Assembly: GCF_017875835.1 (NCBI RefSeq)
Contig: NZ_JAGING010000001.1
Location: 992,001 to 1,056,000 of the forward strand
Length of the DNA: 64,000 nt
Reading direction: 5' to 3'
From: Psychrobacter sp. PL19
GTDB lineage: Bacteria; Pseudomonadota; Gammaproteobacteria; Pseudomonadales; Moraxellaceae
A model generated the notes under the pieces. That model was not told where the DNA came from, did not search any database, and saw only the letters and a program-made list of their open reading frames with translations. Positions 32,459 to 42,159 of the stretch are shown in pieces. The position numbers and the translations under genes are program-made. The first letter of the stretch is position 1. Each line of letters opens with the position of its first letter.

Positions 32459-33037
32459 ATGAAGTTAAGTATAGTTAATTTAATGGTTTTTAGCCGATAC
32501 GTCAGGGTCGATGCAGTCGCAAGATACATTGCCCCTGGCCAAGTCAACGTTGAACCTATTATCCAAGCAGCGATTAACGGCTTACAAGCTGACGGTGATA
32601 CCAATGGTGAAGACGCGCTCAAGATCGCTCATAATGAAGCCAATAAGTCACTAAAAGACGCAGTATCAAGCGTATCTTGACACTGACCGATGGTGATTTT
32701 AATATTGGTATGATTTTAATATTGGTATTAGTGCTGTTGATGAGATGCTAGATTTGGTAAAGATCAATCGCAATCGTGGTATCTCGTTATCCACTATCGG
32801 GTCTGGTCGCGGTAATCTGAATGATTACATGATGGAGCAAATGGCCGATAGTGGCAATGGTAATTACAGCTATATCGACAGTTTTTTAGAGGCCAAAAAG
32901 GTATTGAGTGATGAGCTTATCGCTACCTTCAAACCGCAAGTGACCCGAATACTTTGCGTCGTGGTTTTGTACAGCTAGCGAAACTTGCTGATACCCTAGA
33001 GCCTACAGTAAACACTAATATAAAGCGCTCTAGATAA
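32459..33037 (+). pseudogene. Degraded VWA-domain (YfbK-like) gene fragment
   Basis: Three frames together give one VWA-type domain. Frame 1 (to about 32668) gives GQVNVEPIIQAAINGLQADG and NGEDALKIAHNEANKSL. Frame 2 (from 32671) gives RILTLTDGDFNIG. Frame 3 (from 32745) gives MLDLVKINRNRGISLSTIG and DYMMEQMADSGNGNYSYID to ATFKPQV. A fourth shift near 32952 gives RRGFVQLAKLADTLEP and ends at the TAA 33035-33037. The N-terminal region and the domain between ATFK and the tail are missing. The resemblance to YfbK-type proteins is from memory. No intact protein can be made. Confidence 0.8.
32695..32728 (+). repeat. 17-bp tandem duplication inside the VWA pseudogene
   Basis: GATTTTAATATTGGTAT occurs twice without a gap (32695-32711 and 32712-32728). 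Removing one copy joins RILTLTDGDFNIG in frame to ISAVDEMLDLV, so this duplication is one of the inactivating events. Confidence 0.9.
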
Positions 33038-33272
33038 ATAATTGTTACAAAGTCAACAGACGATAAATAGCTATTTGGTAATAAAAAATAGTAGTATATA
33101 TTTTTATAATATTAGATTAAGTAGTTGATATAAATATTTTTATTATGCGTCAAGTGACTTTAGAAACTCAAGTGCCAATCTTTTACGTTGAGTAGCTTGT
33201 ATAAAGTGTGTATGTTGAGTGGCAAAGCACAGTTTACTAAAATTGGTATAATTCATCAGGAGAAACAAGGTT

Positions 33273-35009
33273 ATGGACAATCAAGGCCAAGACAATTTAA
33301 CCCGTCGCGATGACAAGGTTTGGTTAAAAACTTATGACGAGTTGGGACTAACTTACGATATTGATATGCCTGCTGACAATACTTCGCTTATTGATATCTT
33401 TGAGAAAAGTTTCGCGAAGAATAGCGATAAAACGGCCTTTGTATGCATGGGCTCTGAACTGAGTTTTCATGAAGTGGACTTATACAGCCGTCAAGTCGCT
33501 ACTTATCTGCAGTCGCTAGGACTGGTGAAGGGCGATAAAGTCGCGGTCATGATGCCTAATGTGTTGCAATTACCCGTATCTGTTCTGGGTGTACTGCGTG
33601 CAGGTTTCACCTTGGTCAACGTCAATCCTCTATACACTACCAAAGAGCTCGAACACCAGTTAACTGACTCTGAAGCCAAAGTGCTACTCTTAGTTGAAAA
33701 CTTTGCTAAAACCTATCAAGACATCGGTCGTAACGTGGTTGATCACGTGGTCATCACCGGTATGGGTGATTTGATGGGTACCCTAAAAGGCTTTATGGTC
33801 AATACCGTGGTTCGCCATGTCAAAAAAATGGTACCGGATTTTAAGATTGCTAACAGTCTTGACTTTAAAGCGATGCTCAAGCAAAGCCCTGCCAGTAAAT
33901 ACAAGCGTCCAACTAATATTGAGCTCGATGATATTGCGGTTTTACAATATACCGGCGGTACCACTGGCGTAGCAAAAGGTGCGATGCTCACTCATAAGAA
34001 CTTAGTGGCCAACCTCATTCAGTGCGACACTTTCTTAGGTAGTGCCTTTGATGAGTTTGATAAAGGTGGTGAGCAGGCGGTGATTATGACTGCGTTACCG
34101 CTCTATCATATTTTCTCATTTACGCTTTGCGGTATGTTCGGTATTCATCGTGGTTGTATTGGATTATTAGTGCCCAACCCACGCGACCTTGGCAGCTTAA
34201 TAAAAGCGTATAAAGGTCATCCACCCGCGCTTTTCCCAGCGGTAAATACTTTATTTAATGCCCTGGCCAATAATGAAGAATTTAAGGCTTTAGATCACAG
34301 CAAGTTGCGCGTGACGATGGGTGGCGGCATGGCGGTGCTTAGCTCGACAGCAGAAAAATGGCGCCAAATAACTAATAATATTATTGTCCAAGGTTATGGT
34401 CTATCTGAAACCTCTCCTGTCGCCACGGCCAATCCTATTAGTAGTCCAGCCTTTAGTAGCACTATTGGTGTGCCATTGCCAGCGACTGATGTTGCTATCT
34501 TAGATGAGGCAGGTAATGAGGTGCCACTGGGCGAGCGTGGCGAGATTACTATCCGTGGTCCGCAGGTAATGAAAGGCTATTGGAAACGTGACGATGCCAC
34601 CGCTGAGTCGATGACGGCTGATGGATTTTTCCGTACTGGTGACATCGGTATTATGGATGATGCTGGTTATGTGACCATCGTTGATCGCAAGAAAAACATG
34701 ATCTTGGTCTCTGGCTTTAACGTTTATCCCAACGAAGTCGAAGAAGTCATGGCTGGACATCCGAAGATTTTAGAATGTGGTGTCATTGGTGTCGTAGACG
34801 AAAAAAGTGGTGAGACCCCGAAGATTTATGTGGTGCGTAAAGATAACAGTCTTACTAAAGAGGAAGTCCTCGCCTATGGTAAAGAGCATTTGACTGGCTA
34901 TAAGCGCCCACGTCATGTTGAATTCATCGATGAGCTACCAAAGACCAATGTTGGTAAGATTTTACATAAAGATTTGCGTGAACTCGAAGAGAATAAACAG
35001 GCTAAATAA
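33273..35009 (+). CDS. fadD: Long-chain fatty acid-CoA ligase (FadD-like), first copy
   Basis: A 578-residue adenylate-forming enzyme that activates fatty acids with ATP and CoA for beta-oxidation or lipid synthesis at the inner membrane. The P-loop-like AMP motif is YTGGTTGVAKGAML (about 225-238); YGLSETSP binds adenine; GEITIRGPQVMKGYW, FRTGDIG and DRKKNMILVSGFNVYPNEVEE form the hinge and C-terminal domain; KTNVGKILHKDLR holds the catalytic lysine. A CAGGAG site precedes the ATG, with a second AAGG nearer. A close paralogue follows 377 bases downstream, but the terminator after this gene argues for separate transcripts. Confidence 0.93.
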   Translation: MDNQGQDNLTRRDDKVWLKTYDELGLTYDIDMPADNTSLIDIFEKSFAKNSDKTAFVCMGSELSFHEVDLYSRQVATYLQSLGLVKGDKVAVMMPNVLQLPVSVLGVLRAGFTLVNVNPLYTTKELEHQLTDSEAKVLLLVENFAKTYQDIGRNVVDHVVITGMGDLMGTLKGFMVNTVVRHVKKMVPDFKIANSLDFKAMLKQSPASKYKRPTNIELDDIAVLQYTGGTTGVAKGAMLTHKNLVANLIQCDTFLGSAFDEFDKGGEQAVIMTALPLYHIFSFTLCGMFGIHRGCIGLLVPNPRDLGSLIKAYKGHPPALFPAVNTLFNALANNEEFKALDHSKLRVTMGGGMAVLSSTAEKWRQITNNIIVQGYGLSETSPVATANPISSPAFSSTIGVPLPATDVAILDEAGNEVPLGERGEITIRGPQVMKGYWKRDDATAESMTADGFFRTGDIGIMDDAGYVTIVDRKKNMILVSGFNVYPNEVEEVMAGHPKILECGVIGVVDEKSGETPKIYVVRKDNSLTKEEVLAYGKEHLTGYKRPRHVEFIDELPKTNVGKILHKDLRELEENKQAK

Positions 35010-35039
35010 TCGTTAGAGCTGAATTACTAATAACAACAA

Positions 35040-35076
35040 TGACAAGGTGGCTTGAGTGCTGCCTTGTCATTTTTAT
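35040..35076 (+). terminator. Terminator after first fadD
   Basis: Stem TGACAAGG..GC / GC..CCTTGTCA with a bulge and 9-10 base loop, followed by ATTTTTATT. It separates the two fadD paralogues. Confidence 0.75.
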
Positions 35077-35386
35077 TATCGTTTTTCGCTGAGGAACAAG
35101 GGTAGATATAGAGAATTTTTGGTAAAACTGCTATAGTGCCTGCGAATATTGTTGGCCATTCAATAAAAAAGGTTATCGATTTAGCCACTATTCAGCTGCA
35201 ATAACCCTGGCAAAATTGTTCGATGAGCTGCGTGTAGTGCTTGATTAACCACCCGTTTAGTGGCGGATGTAATGGCTTTTTAAGCCAGCAAACGATTTTC
35301 GCCTAACGAACAGTCACTAACGAACACTGTATTTGCATCTGCATTAGACTATTCTATATTTTCAAGGGTAACATTTAGGGAAAGTT
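35077..35386. other. 310-base leader before the second fadD
   Basis: No gene. AGGGAAAG directly before the ATG at 35387 is the ribosome site of the second fadD. The sequence should contain that gene's own promoter; none is clear enough to mark. Confidence 0.45.
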
Positions 35387-37195
35387 ATGACGGACAATAT
35401 CAATAAAGCAGTAGCAGACAGTGTCTCAGCCAACAGCAACAGTGATAAAGTGCCCAAAGAGGCACAATCAATGGCTGAGACCAACGCATTTCCTACCATG
35501 CCGAATATACCTAGCGACAGACCGTGGCTTAATGCCTATGAGCGTTATGGTATTAGTGCCACTATTGATATGCCAGATGACAACACCTCTTTGCTTGAGG
35601 TGTTTGAGCGTAACTTTCAGCGTTATGGGCGAAAACCTGCTTATATCTGTATGGGCGCGTCGATTACCTATAAGCAACTGGATCTATATAGCCGTCAAAT
35701 CGCCAGTTATTTACAGTCGCTAGGACTGGTCAAAGGCGACAAGGTAGGCGTAATGATGCCTAATCTTTTGCAGTATCCGATTGCTGCTCTTGGGATTATC
35801 CGGGCAGGTATGATTTTGGTCAATATTAACCCCTTATATACCAGCCGTGAGCTTTCGCATCAGCTAGATGATAGCGGTACTAAAGCATTATTCATCGTCG
35901 AGAACTTTGCCAAGACCTATCAAGAAGCGAAAAGCAAAGGTCAAGTCGAACAGGTCATCGTCTGTAATCTTGGTGATATGTTAGGACTGGTAAAAGGAAC
36001 GGTGGTCAACCTAGTCGCGCGTCATATCAAAAAAATCATTCCTTCTTATAGCTTGCCGAGCAGCATCAGCTTTAAGCAGGCGCTAAACGCGGTATCGGCT
36101 AGCAAATATAAATGCCCTGACTTAAATTTAAGTGATGTGGCTTTATTACAATATACGGGTGGTACGACCGGTGTGGCCAAAGGCGCGATGCTGTCGCACG
36201 GCAACCTAATTGCTAATATGCTACAGATTGGCGCTGTCATAAACAGTGCTTTTGAAGACGATGCTAATGCGGAGGATGTTATTCTAACTGCGCTACCCCT
36301 GTATCATGTGTTCTCATTTATGGTCTGCGGTATGTATGGGATGTACCAAGGTTATGCTGGTTTATTGATTCCTAACCCTCGCGATCTTGACGGCCTGATT
36401 AAAGAAATGGGTAAATACAAGCCCTCGATTATCCCAGCGGTAAATACTCTATTTAATGGCTTGGTACATAAAGACAGCTTTGCACAATTAGATTTTTCTA
36501 ACCTAAAAGCCGCTATTGGTGGTGGTACATCGGTATTGCCTAGTGTGGCCAAAGATTGGCACAAAATTACTGGCCTGCCTATTGTCGAAGGTTACGGGCT
36601 ATCTGAAACGTCACCTGTGGTCGCTTTTAACCCGATGACTATCGCTGAATTTACTAACAAAATTGGTATTCCAGCGTCCAGCACTGATGTGGTATTGATT
36701 GATGATGATGAGAACGAAGTGGCCACTGGTGAGCGTGGTGAGATTTGCGTTAAAGGTCCACAAGTCATGATCGGCTATCAAAATCGTCCGGAGGAAACAG
36801 CAGAGACTTTCACTGCGCATGGTTACCTAAAAACAGGTGACATTGGCATCATGGATGAAAAAGGCTTTATCAAAATTGTTGATCGCAAAAAAGATATGAT
36901 TTTGGTTTCCGGTTTCAACGTTTATCCCAATGAAATCGAAGAAATTATGACTGAACATCCTGCGGTCAAAGAGTGCGGCGCAATTGGTATTCCAAGTGAA
37001 AAGCGTGGCGAAGATCCTAAGATTTTTGTGGTCAAAAAAGGCGAGGTAACAGAACAAGAGCTGCTCGACTTTGGTAAAAAGAACTTTACTGGCTATAAGC
37101 GTCCACGCCACGTACAGTTCGTTGATGAATTACCCAAATCAAACGTTGGTAAAATTCTGCGTAAAGAGTTGCGTAAGATGGAAGGCTTAGATTAA
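35387..37195 (+). CDS. fadD: Long-chain fatty acid-CoA ligase (FadD-like), second copy
   Basis: 602 residues with the same motif set as its neighbour: YTGGTTGVAKGAML (about 256-269), YGLSETSPVV, GEICVKGPQVMIGY, KTGDIGIMDEKG, DRKKDMILVSGFNVYPNE and KSNVGKILRKELR. Compared with the first copy it has an N-terminal extension of about 30 polar residues (rich in Asn, Ser and Lys), while the rest aligns closely, pointing to tandem duplication and divergence. The two probably differ in chain-length preference or regulation; this cannot be read from sequence. Confidence 0.92.
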   Translation: MTDNINKAVADSVSANSNSDKVPKEAQSMAETNAFPTMPNIPSDRPWLNAYERYGISATIDMPDDNTSLLEVFERNFQRYGRKPAYICMGASITYKQLDLYSRQIASYLQSLGLVKGDKVGVMMPNLLQYPIAALGIIRAGMILVNINPLYTSRELSHQLDDSGTKALFIVENFAKTYQEAKSKGQVEQVIVCNLGDMLGLVKGTVVNLVARHIKKIIPSYSLPSSISFKQALNAVSASKYKCPDLNLSDVALLQYTGGTTGVAKGAMLSHGNLIANMLQIGAVINSAFEDDANAEDVILTALPLYHVFSFMVCGMYGMYQGYAGLLIPNPRDLDGLIKEMGKYKPSIIPAVNTLFNGLVHKDSFAQLDFSNLKAAIGGGTSVLPSVAKDWHKITGLPIVEGYGLSETSPVVAFNPMTIAEFTNKIGIPASSTDVVLIDDDENEVATGERGEICVKGPQVMIGYQNRPEETAETFTAHGYLKTGDIGIMDEKGFIKIVDRKKDMILVSGFNVYPNEIEEIMTEHPAVKECGAIGIPSEKRGEDPKIFVVKKGEVTEQELLDFGKKNFTGYKRPRHVQFVDELPKSNVGKILRKELRKMEGLD

Positions 37196-37265
37196 GCAAA
37201 TGTAGCGTTGTTATTTTTACCACCCTATTTATGCTGCTCTTTAGCGTCAATTTCTGCCAAAAATA

Positions 37266-37302
37266 CTGCGTAATAGTAAGCACTTATCTTGCTATTACGC
37301 AG
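37266..37302. other. 11-bp perfect inverted repeat (hairpin) after second fadD
   Basis: CTGCGTAATAG and CTATTACGCAG, with extra TAAG/CTTG pairing inside, form a stable hairpin about 70 bases past the fadD stop. No T run follows, so it may be a Rho-dependent or RNA-stabilising structure rather than a classical terminator. Confidence 0.6.
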
Positions 37303-37456
37303 CTGTCACGTTAGGATATCTCAAGTTTTGAGTCGATTAATTGCTCTGATATTTATATATCAAACTACTTACTGATCTATTCTTCACCCTATTCTTCAAC
37401 TCGCAAACTGCTGGTTTTTATAATACCGCTTTTACCACACCGTACTAGGAATTTTT

Positions 37457-38173
37457 ATGCGTATTGATAACCGTGAGCTTGACCAACTTCGCTCGATTAC
37501 CTTTGAGCGTCACTATACCAAGCATGCCGAAGGCTCAGTTTTGGTCAGCTTTGGTGACACTAAAGTATTGTGTACCGCCAGTGTCGAGTCAGGCGTGCCG
37601 CGTTGGTTAAAAGGTAAAGGCAAAGGCTGGATTACTGCTGAATACGGCATGTTACCACGCGCGACCAACACCCGTAATCAACGCGAAGCAGCCCGCGGTA
37701 AGCAGTCCGGTCGTACCCAAGAGATTCAACGTTTAATTGGCCGTAGTCTACGTGCCATGATTGACTTGAGTAAACTTGGCGAAAACACTATTTATCTTGA
37801 TTGTGATGTCTTACAAGCGGATGGTGGCACCCGTACTGCCAGTGTTACTGGGGCGGCTATTGCGCTCATCGATGCGCTTGAAAGCATTCAAAAAACTAAA
37901 AAATTAAAAGCAGATCCTCTGATTGGTCTAGTTGCTGCAGTCTCTGTGGGTATGAAAGATGGCGACGCTTATTTAGATTTAAATTATGAAGAAGATGCCA
38001 GCTGTGATACCGACTTGAACGTGGTAATGACCCAAAAAGGCGAATTTATCGAGTTGCAAGGGACTGCTGAAGAAAAGCCATTCACTCGTGCCCAAGCTGA
38101 TGACATGTTAATACTGGCCGAAAAAGGTATTGCCGAGCTCATCGCTATGCAAAAGACGGCGCTCGGTTGGTAG
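37457..38173 (+). CDS. rph: Ribonuclease PH
   Basis: A 238-residue phosphorolytic 3'-5' exoribonuclease that trims tRNA 3' ends, working as a hexamer. The [27 protein letters not shown] start, [48 protein letters not shown] and [19 protein letters not shown] are all characteristic; the full length equals the family's usual length, so the gene is intact. Alone between the fadD pair and a small membrane protein gene. Confidence 0.96.
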   Translation: MRIDNRELDQLRSITFERHYTKHAEGSVLVSFGDTKVLCTASVESGVPRWLKGKGKGWITAEYGMLPRATNTRNQREAARGKQSGRTQEIQRLIGRSLRAMIDLSKLGENTIYLDCDVLQADGGTRTASVTGAAIALIDALESIQKTKKLKADPLIGLVAAVSVGMKDGDAYLDLNYEEDASCDTDLNVVMTQKGEFIELQGTAEEKPFTRAQADDMLILAEKGIAELIAMQKTALGW

Positions 38174-38259
38174 GTTTGCAATATCGGTAATGCCATCGTC
38201 GACGGCTATTTAATAGTATTTTTAGCCCTCTCTATTTACCCCGTAACAGGTAGTAACCC

Positions 38260-38751
38260 ATGCTCAAGCTAACTGATGACGGCGCAAAAATCACCTTGCA
38301 AGGGCAGCCCCAAGCATTAGACAATGGGCTGTTTTGGTTTGGCGTGGCGTTATTAGTAGGCGCGGTTGCGGTAGCGATGGCGATGAGTTTGCTGCCGGTA
38401 CGATGGTCTATTGGCGCACTTGCTCTCCTGATTATTGGTAGTTTTATTTTTAATCGCAAACGCCAGTTGCACAAAAAAGCCATGATTGGTCATATCTGTA
38501 GCGGTATCTTATGGGTGCAAGACGGTGAGCTGGTACATGACAATCAGGGTAAACGTGAACATATTCATCTGCTAGAAGGCGACAAAGTAACGCTAGAAGG
38601 AGAGCAGCTACAGATTTTTGGTGCCGACAGTGTCCGTAAATACTCTATCAGCGGCTTTGAGAGCGTGCCAGAAGCGCAGGCCACTAAAGCTATCTTACAA
38701 GGTCAACCGCTTAATAAGCGTCATGCCAATATTAAGATGAGTAGTGATTGA
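38260..38751 (+). CDS. Hypothetical membrane protein
   Basis: A 163-residue protein with two closely spaced membrane helices (about 25-45 and 48-68) after a short polar N-terminus, then a basic loop (NRKRQLHKK) and a C-terminal beta-rich cytoplasmic part. I do not recognise a family. It follows rph by 86 bases on the same strand, so it may be cotranscribed. The continuous coding pattern and the clear ribosome-like spacing after GTAACAGG support it as real. Confidence 0.7.
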   Translation: MLKLTDDGAKITLQGQPQALDNGLFWFGVALLVGAVAVAMAMSLLPVRWSIGALALLIIGSFIFNRKRQLHKKAMIGHICSGILWVQDGELVHDNQGKREHIHLLEGDKVTLEGEQLQIFGADSVRKYSISGFESVPEAQATKAILQGQPLNKRHANIKMSSD

Positions 38752-39057
38752 GATTAAGATGAGTAGCGAGCCAGATAAGTAGCGGTTACGTTTTCGTTCT
38801 GAAAGCTTAACATCCAAAGATCATTTTTTGACCGCTACCTTTTATACTTTAGGTTTAGCGCCCAGCCTATGTCAATGAGATTCCTTCAATTGTTATTTTC
38901 AATAAGATCCTTTCAATTTAAATCTTTTATTCTTGATATACCGTGTTCGCATTTTACCTTCTACCTCGATTTACCCACCTTTTGTCCTTCGACAGTTATT
39001 AATAGTACTTGCAGTCGCTTGTCTAAATGGTTTATAACTACAAGCTGATAATTGGAT
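38752..39057. other. 306-base AT-rich stretch before the 7-bp tandem repeat
   Basis: No gene. It contains pairs of short homologous pieces such as GATTCCTTCAAT / GATCCTTTCAATT, and continues into the repeat array at 39058. Confidence 0.4.
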
Positions 39058-39097
39058 TACCATGTACCATGTACCATGTACCATGTACCATGTACCA
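39058..39097 (+). repeat. 7-bp tandem repeat (TACCATG x5.7)
   Basis: Five full TACCATG units and a partial TACCA lie 20 bases ahead of the ATG at 39117. Each unit holds one ATG; because the unit is 7 bases long, successive ATGs fall in rotating frames, two of which (39069 and 39090) are in frame with the gene downstream. Confidence 0.95.
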
Positions 39098-39116
39098 AGT
39101 TGACAAGGATCTAGTC

Positions 39117-39983
39117 ATGCCACCATTGCTGGTTATTGCCTCGCGTAATGTATTATTTGCTCAGTCTGCTATCACAACATTTACTACTATAAAAAAAGCA
39201 CCTGTTGTCGCACTACTAACCCTGTTTTTAGGTAGTACGAGTTACGTCCATGCCGATAGTATGAGTGCACTGATTACACAAAAATCTACCCAGACTGTAT
39301 CAACTGCTCGCTATAACCCATCGCAGACAATTGTTCCTTCTGCTAGAATCAGTACTCGCTCAACCATTCAACGCGCGCGTATCCCTTATCCAAGCATTGA
39401 TAGTACTACTACTTTTAACACCGCCAAGCCAGTTGCTAATGGGTATGCATATGAGCCGCCCACTAAACCAGCTGTGGCTAACTCTTATCGTTATCCGAAC
39501 GTACAACGACAGCCTGCAACTGTACTGCCTGCGTTTTTATCCGGTAGCTATGACAACGTTGACAGTGAGTATCTGCCGCTGCTGAGTAACGCTGAGATCC
39601 AAAGTAGTATTGCCGCTCGTGAGGTCATCAGCACCGCACGTACTATGGCACTAAATGAGCGCACCATTATTCAGGGCGGCTGTTGGGATTATCTCAACGC
39701 AGTATTTAATCGGGCAGGAGTAACCAAGGATACTGTGCACAAAGGTGCTTATAAACAAGGGCCTTATGCCAATAGTAGTGATATCGAAGTGGGTGATTGG
39801 CTATATTATATTAATCATGGCTACAATGGTGTTGAGCATAGTGGACTGTTTGTTGGCTGGGTCGATGAAGCAGCCAAGCAGGCGCTGATATTGAGTTATG
39901 CCGGCGAGCAGCGCCGTGAGCCTGCACGTTATCGCGTTTATGACTTAAGCAATGTCTATCAAATCATGCGTCCTAGTGTCTAA
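39117..39983 (+). CDS. Secreted NlpC/P60-like cysteine hydrolase candidate
   Basis: 288 residues from ATG 39117, which has AAGGA at 39104-39108 eight bases upstream; the frame is open further upstream through the repeat. The N-terminus is a signal peptide (VVALLTLFLGSTSYVHA, predicted cleavage after A46). A Ser/Thr/Pro-rich linker (about 50-150) leads to a C-terminal domain. There QGGCWDYLNAVFNRAG puts Cys189 at a helix start, GDWLYYINHG follows, and EHSGLFVGW gives His241, the layout of NlpC/P60-type papain-fold peptidoglycan hydrolases. This is fold-level inference from motif order; substrate unknown. A bidirectional terminator follows. Confidence 0.7.
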   Translation: MPPLLVIASRNVLFAQSAITTFTTIKKAPVVALLTLFLGSTSYVHADSMSALITQKSTQTVSTARYNPSQTIVPSARISTRSTIQRARIPYPSIDSTTTFNTAKPVANGYAYEPPTKPAVANSYRYPNVQRQPATVLPAFLSGSYDNVDSEYLPLLSNAEIQSSIAAREVISTARTMALNERTIIQGGCWDYLNAVFNRAGVTKDTVHKGAYKQGPYANSSDIEVGDWLYYINHGYNGVEHSGLFVGWVDEAAKQALILSYAGEQRREPARYRVYDLSNVYQIMRPSV

Positions 39984-40113
39984 TAGGGTCAAGAAAATCT
40001 GAGTTGACAGCTGAATTAGACGTATTAAGTGTATATTACTGTAGTAAGTCAGCGATACCTGCCTCATTATCTATAAAACACAAATATAAAAAACAGAGTT
40101 AAAAAACAGAGTT

Positions 40114-40152
40114 AAAAAAGCGTCCGTAACTAATAAGTTATGGACGCTTTTT
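40114..40152. terminator. Bidirectional terminator between secreted hydrolase and hemJ
   Basis: Stem AAAAAAGCGTCCGTAAC / GTTATGGACGCTTTTT with a TAATAA loop. It serves the convergent genes on either side. Just before it a 13-bp direct repeat AAAAAACAGAGTT occurs twice (40088-40113). Confidence 0.9.
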
Positions 40153-40191
40153 AGATTAAAACATGAAGGTTAGCTTAAAGTTAAGGCAGTC

Positions 40192-40626
40192 TTAAAATGG
40201 TTGAACCACCACTAATATGACGATAATCACTAAGGCAATAACGGGTACTTCATTAAACCAGCGCCAAAAAACATGTGACTTATATTGTGGCTTGTCGACC
40301 AGCTTTTTACGATAAAAACCACAAGCACCATGATAGGCAGATAATAGAACCACTAACAAAATCTTGACGTGGAGCCAGCCTTGGGTTTTGTAGGCGTCCC
40401 AACCCAAGAACACCATCCACAAGCCAAAACCCCAAGTCGCTATCATCGAGGGAGTCATGATACCGCGATATAGCTTGCGCTCCATAATAATAAAACGCTC
40501 GTGACTGATCTTGTCGTCACTCATCGCATGATAGACAAATAGGCGAGGCAGATAAAAAATTGCCGCAAACCAAGTAACCATTGAAATAATATGCGCCGCT
40601 TTAATCCAGTCGAAATAATCTGCCAT
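40192..40626 (-). CDS. hemJ: Protoporphyrinogen IX oxidase HemJ
   Basis: A 144-residue inner-membrane protein with four helices and the HemJ/CopD-like signature: WIKAAHIISMVTWFAAIFYLPRLFVYH near the N-terminus, with His12 the conserved haem ligand candidate, GFGLWM, and LHVKILLVVLL. It catalyses aromatisation of protoporphyrinogen IX to protoporphyrin IX in haem synthesis, in organisms lacking HemG/HemY. The gene is alone between the terminator at 40114 and bioB. Confidence 0.9.
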   Translation of the reverse strand: MADYFDWIKAAHIISMVTWFAAIFYLPRLFVYHAMSDDKISHERFIIMERKLYRGIMTPSMIATWGFGLWMVFLGWDAYKTQGWLHVKILLVVLLSAYHGACGFYRKKLVDKPQYKSHVFWRWFNEVPVIALVIIVILVVVQPF

Positions 40627-40783
40627 AGCTTGATCTCTTAATATACGGTTTCTGACTATCGATAAACGCTGACCAGTCTAAACCTATGTTGTCACCGCTG
40701 CAACGCTGGCAAGCTTACCTTATATTGGCATTGGCACTGGCAAATGATAAAAGTCTGCCAGCATACCATCAGCGCACTTTAAT

Positions 40784-41905
40784 TTATTCTGCTAACACCA
40801 TTTGTGACTCATGACCATTCATTGCATCAATGACGGGTAATTGTTTAGGTGCTCTTGGCGCCGCAAATTGCTTGGTTAAGCCCAGTTCACGCATCAATCG
40901 GTCGTCGCCTGATTGGCTGGCATTACCAGTCGTTAGCAGCTTATCACCATAAAAGAACGAGTTAGCACCGCCCATAAAGGCTAAAGCTTGCTCGGCATCC
41001 GATAAGCTCTCACGCCCAGCGGACAGTCTTACATAGCTGCTCGGGCAGCAAATACGCGTGACTGCAATAGTGCGAATCCACTCAAGGACTGACAACTCAC
41101 CCTCTGCTAATATTTTGTCACCAATGGGCGTACCTGAAACAGGAACCAGTAAGTTAACGGGAATAGATTCAGGTGCCTTCGGCATTTTTAGCAACTCATG
41201 TACCCAGTCGATCCGATCATCACGGCTCTCGCCCATACCAACGATATTACCACTACAGACATTGATACCTGAGTTGCGTACGTTGCTAATAGTATCTAGT
41301 CGCTCATCATAGCTGCGGGTACTGACTACTTGCTCATAGTAGCGTCTTGAGGTGTCCAGATTATGATTGTAATAATCTAATCCTGCATCGGCCAACTGGG
41401 TCGCTTGGTTGGTATCAAGCATGCCCAAGGTCATACAAGTTTCCAGCCCTAATGCCTTAACTTCCTTGACCAGCTCGACCACATAGGGCATATCTTTGGC
41501 ACTCGGATGCTTCCATGCGGCTCCCATACAAAATCTTGATGAGCCACTAGATTTTGCGCGTTTAGCAGCAGCAATTACCTTATCAACGTCTATGCGCTTT
41601 TCTGCTTGTAGCTTGGTCTTGTCGCGGTGATGACCGGATTGTGCACAATAGCCACAATCTTCAGGACAGTTACCGGTTTTAATCGATAGTAAGGTACTAA
41701 TTTGTACTTCATTGGCCACAAAATGCTGGCGATGAATGGTTTGGGCTTGTAACAACAAATCCATCAATGGCAAATCAAACAGCTGCGCAATCTGTTCGCG
41801 GCTGTGTACGCTAGATGTAGATGGTAACGTTGCTGTCGCGAAAAAGTCAGCTGCGATGTGAGTAGTACTGGTAGTAGGCTCTGTGATTGAAAGCAATCCT
41901 GCCAT
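40784..41905 (-). CDS. bioB: Biotin synthase
   Basis: A 373-residue radical SAM enzyme that inserts sulfur into dethiobiotin, the last step of biotin synthesis. The CxxxCxxC loop is C80, C84, C87 ([12 protein letters not shown]), and [26 protein letters not shown] and [12 protein letters not shown] are typical; the N-terminal about 35 residues (Ser/Thr-rich) extend beyond the E. coli protein and are likely disordered. AGGA lies eight bases upstream of ATG 41905. No other bio gene is close, unlike the bioBFCD arrangement of enterics. I see no BirA operator. Confidence 0.96.
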   Translation of the reverse strand: MAGLLSITEPTTSTTHIAADFFATATLPSTSSVHSREQIAQLFDLPLMDLLLQAQTIHRQHFVANEVQISTLLSIKTGNCPEDCGYCAQSGHHRDKTKLQAEKRIDVDKVIAAAKRAKSSGSSRFCMGAAWKHPSAKDMPYVVELVKEVKALGLETCMTLGMLDTNQATQLADAGLDYYNHNLDTSRRYYEQVVSTRSYDERLDTISNVRNSGINVCSGNIVGMGESRDDRIDWVHELLKMPKAPESIPVNLLVPVSGTPIGDKILAEGELSVLEWIRTIAVTRICCPSSYVRLSAGRESLSDAEQALAFMGGANSFFYGDKLLTTGNASQSGDDRLMRELGLTKQFAAPRAPKQLPVIDAMNGHESQMVLAE

Positions 41906-42159
41906 GAGCTAAATCCTTTTTATAATAAGTGCCAGGTATAATAAATACCATGAAAAACAGAAAATATGAATAAATGATCAACTAGGAATCTATATAAGTT
42001 GAAAATTAAAAAAGCTCAAACTTATATAAACTCTGAATTTAATGCATAAAAAAAGTTACGGTAACCGTAGTATACCGCAACCTTAATAATAATAGCAGGG
42101 GTGTTCTGGCAAGTAGTTATGAGTACATTCACCGTTTAGACTCTTGGTTATTTAATCGC

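Noticed and set aside
33247-33252. TATAAT just before the first fadD
   Set aside because: No acceptable -35 sequence at 16-18 bases and very close to the ribosome site, so not called as a promoter.
39058-39097. Possible CRISPR-like or 7-bp arrays (also at 63437-63471)
   Set aside because: Units are 7 bp and contiguous without spacers, so these are simple tandem repeats.
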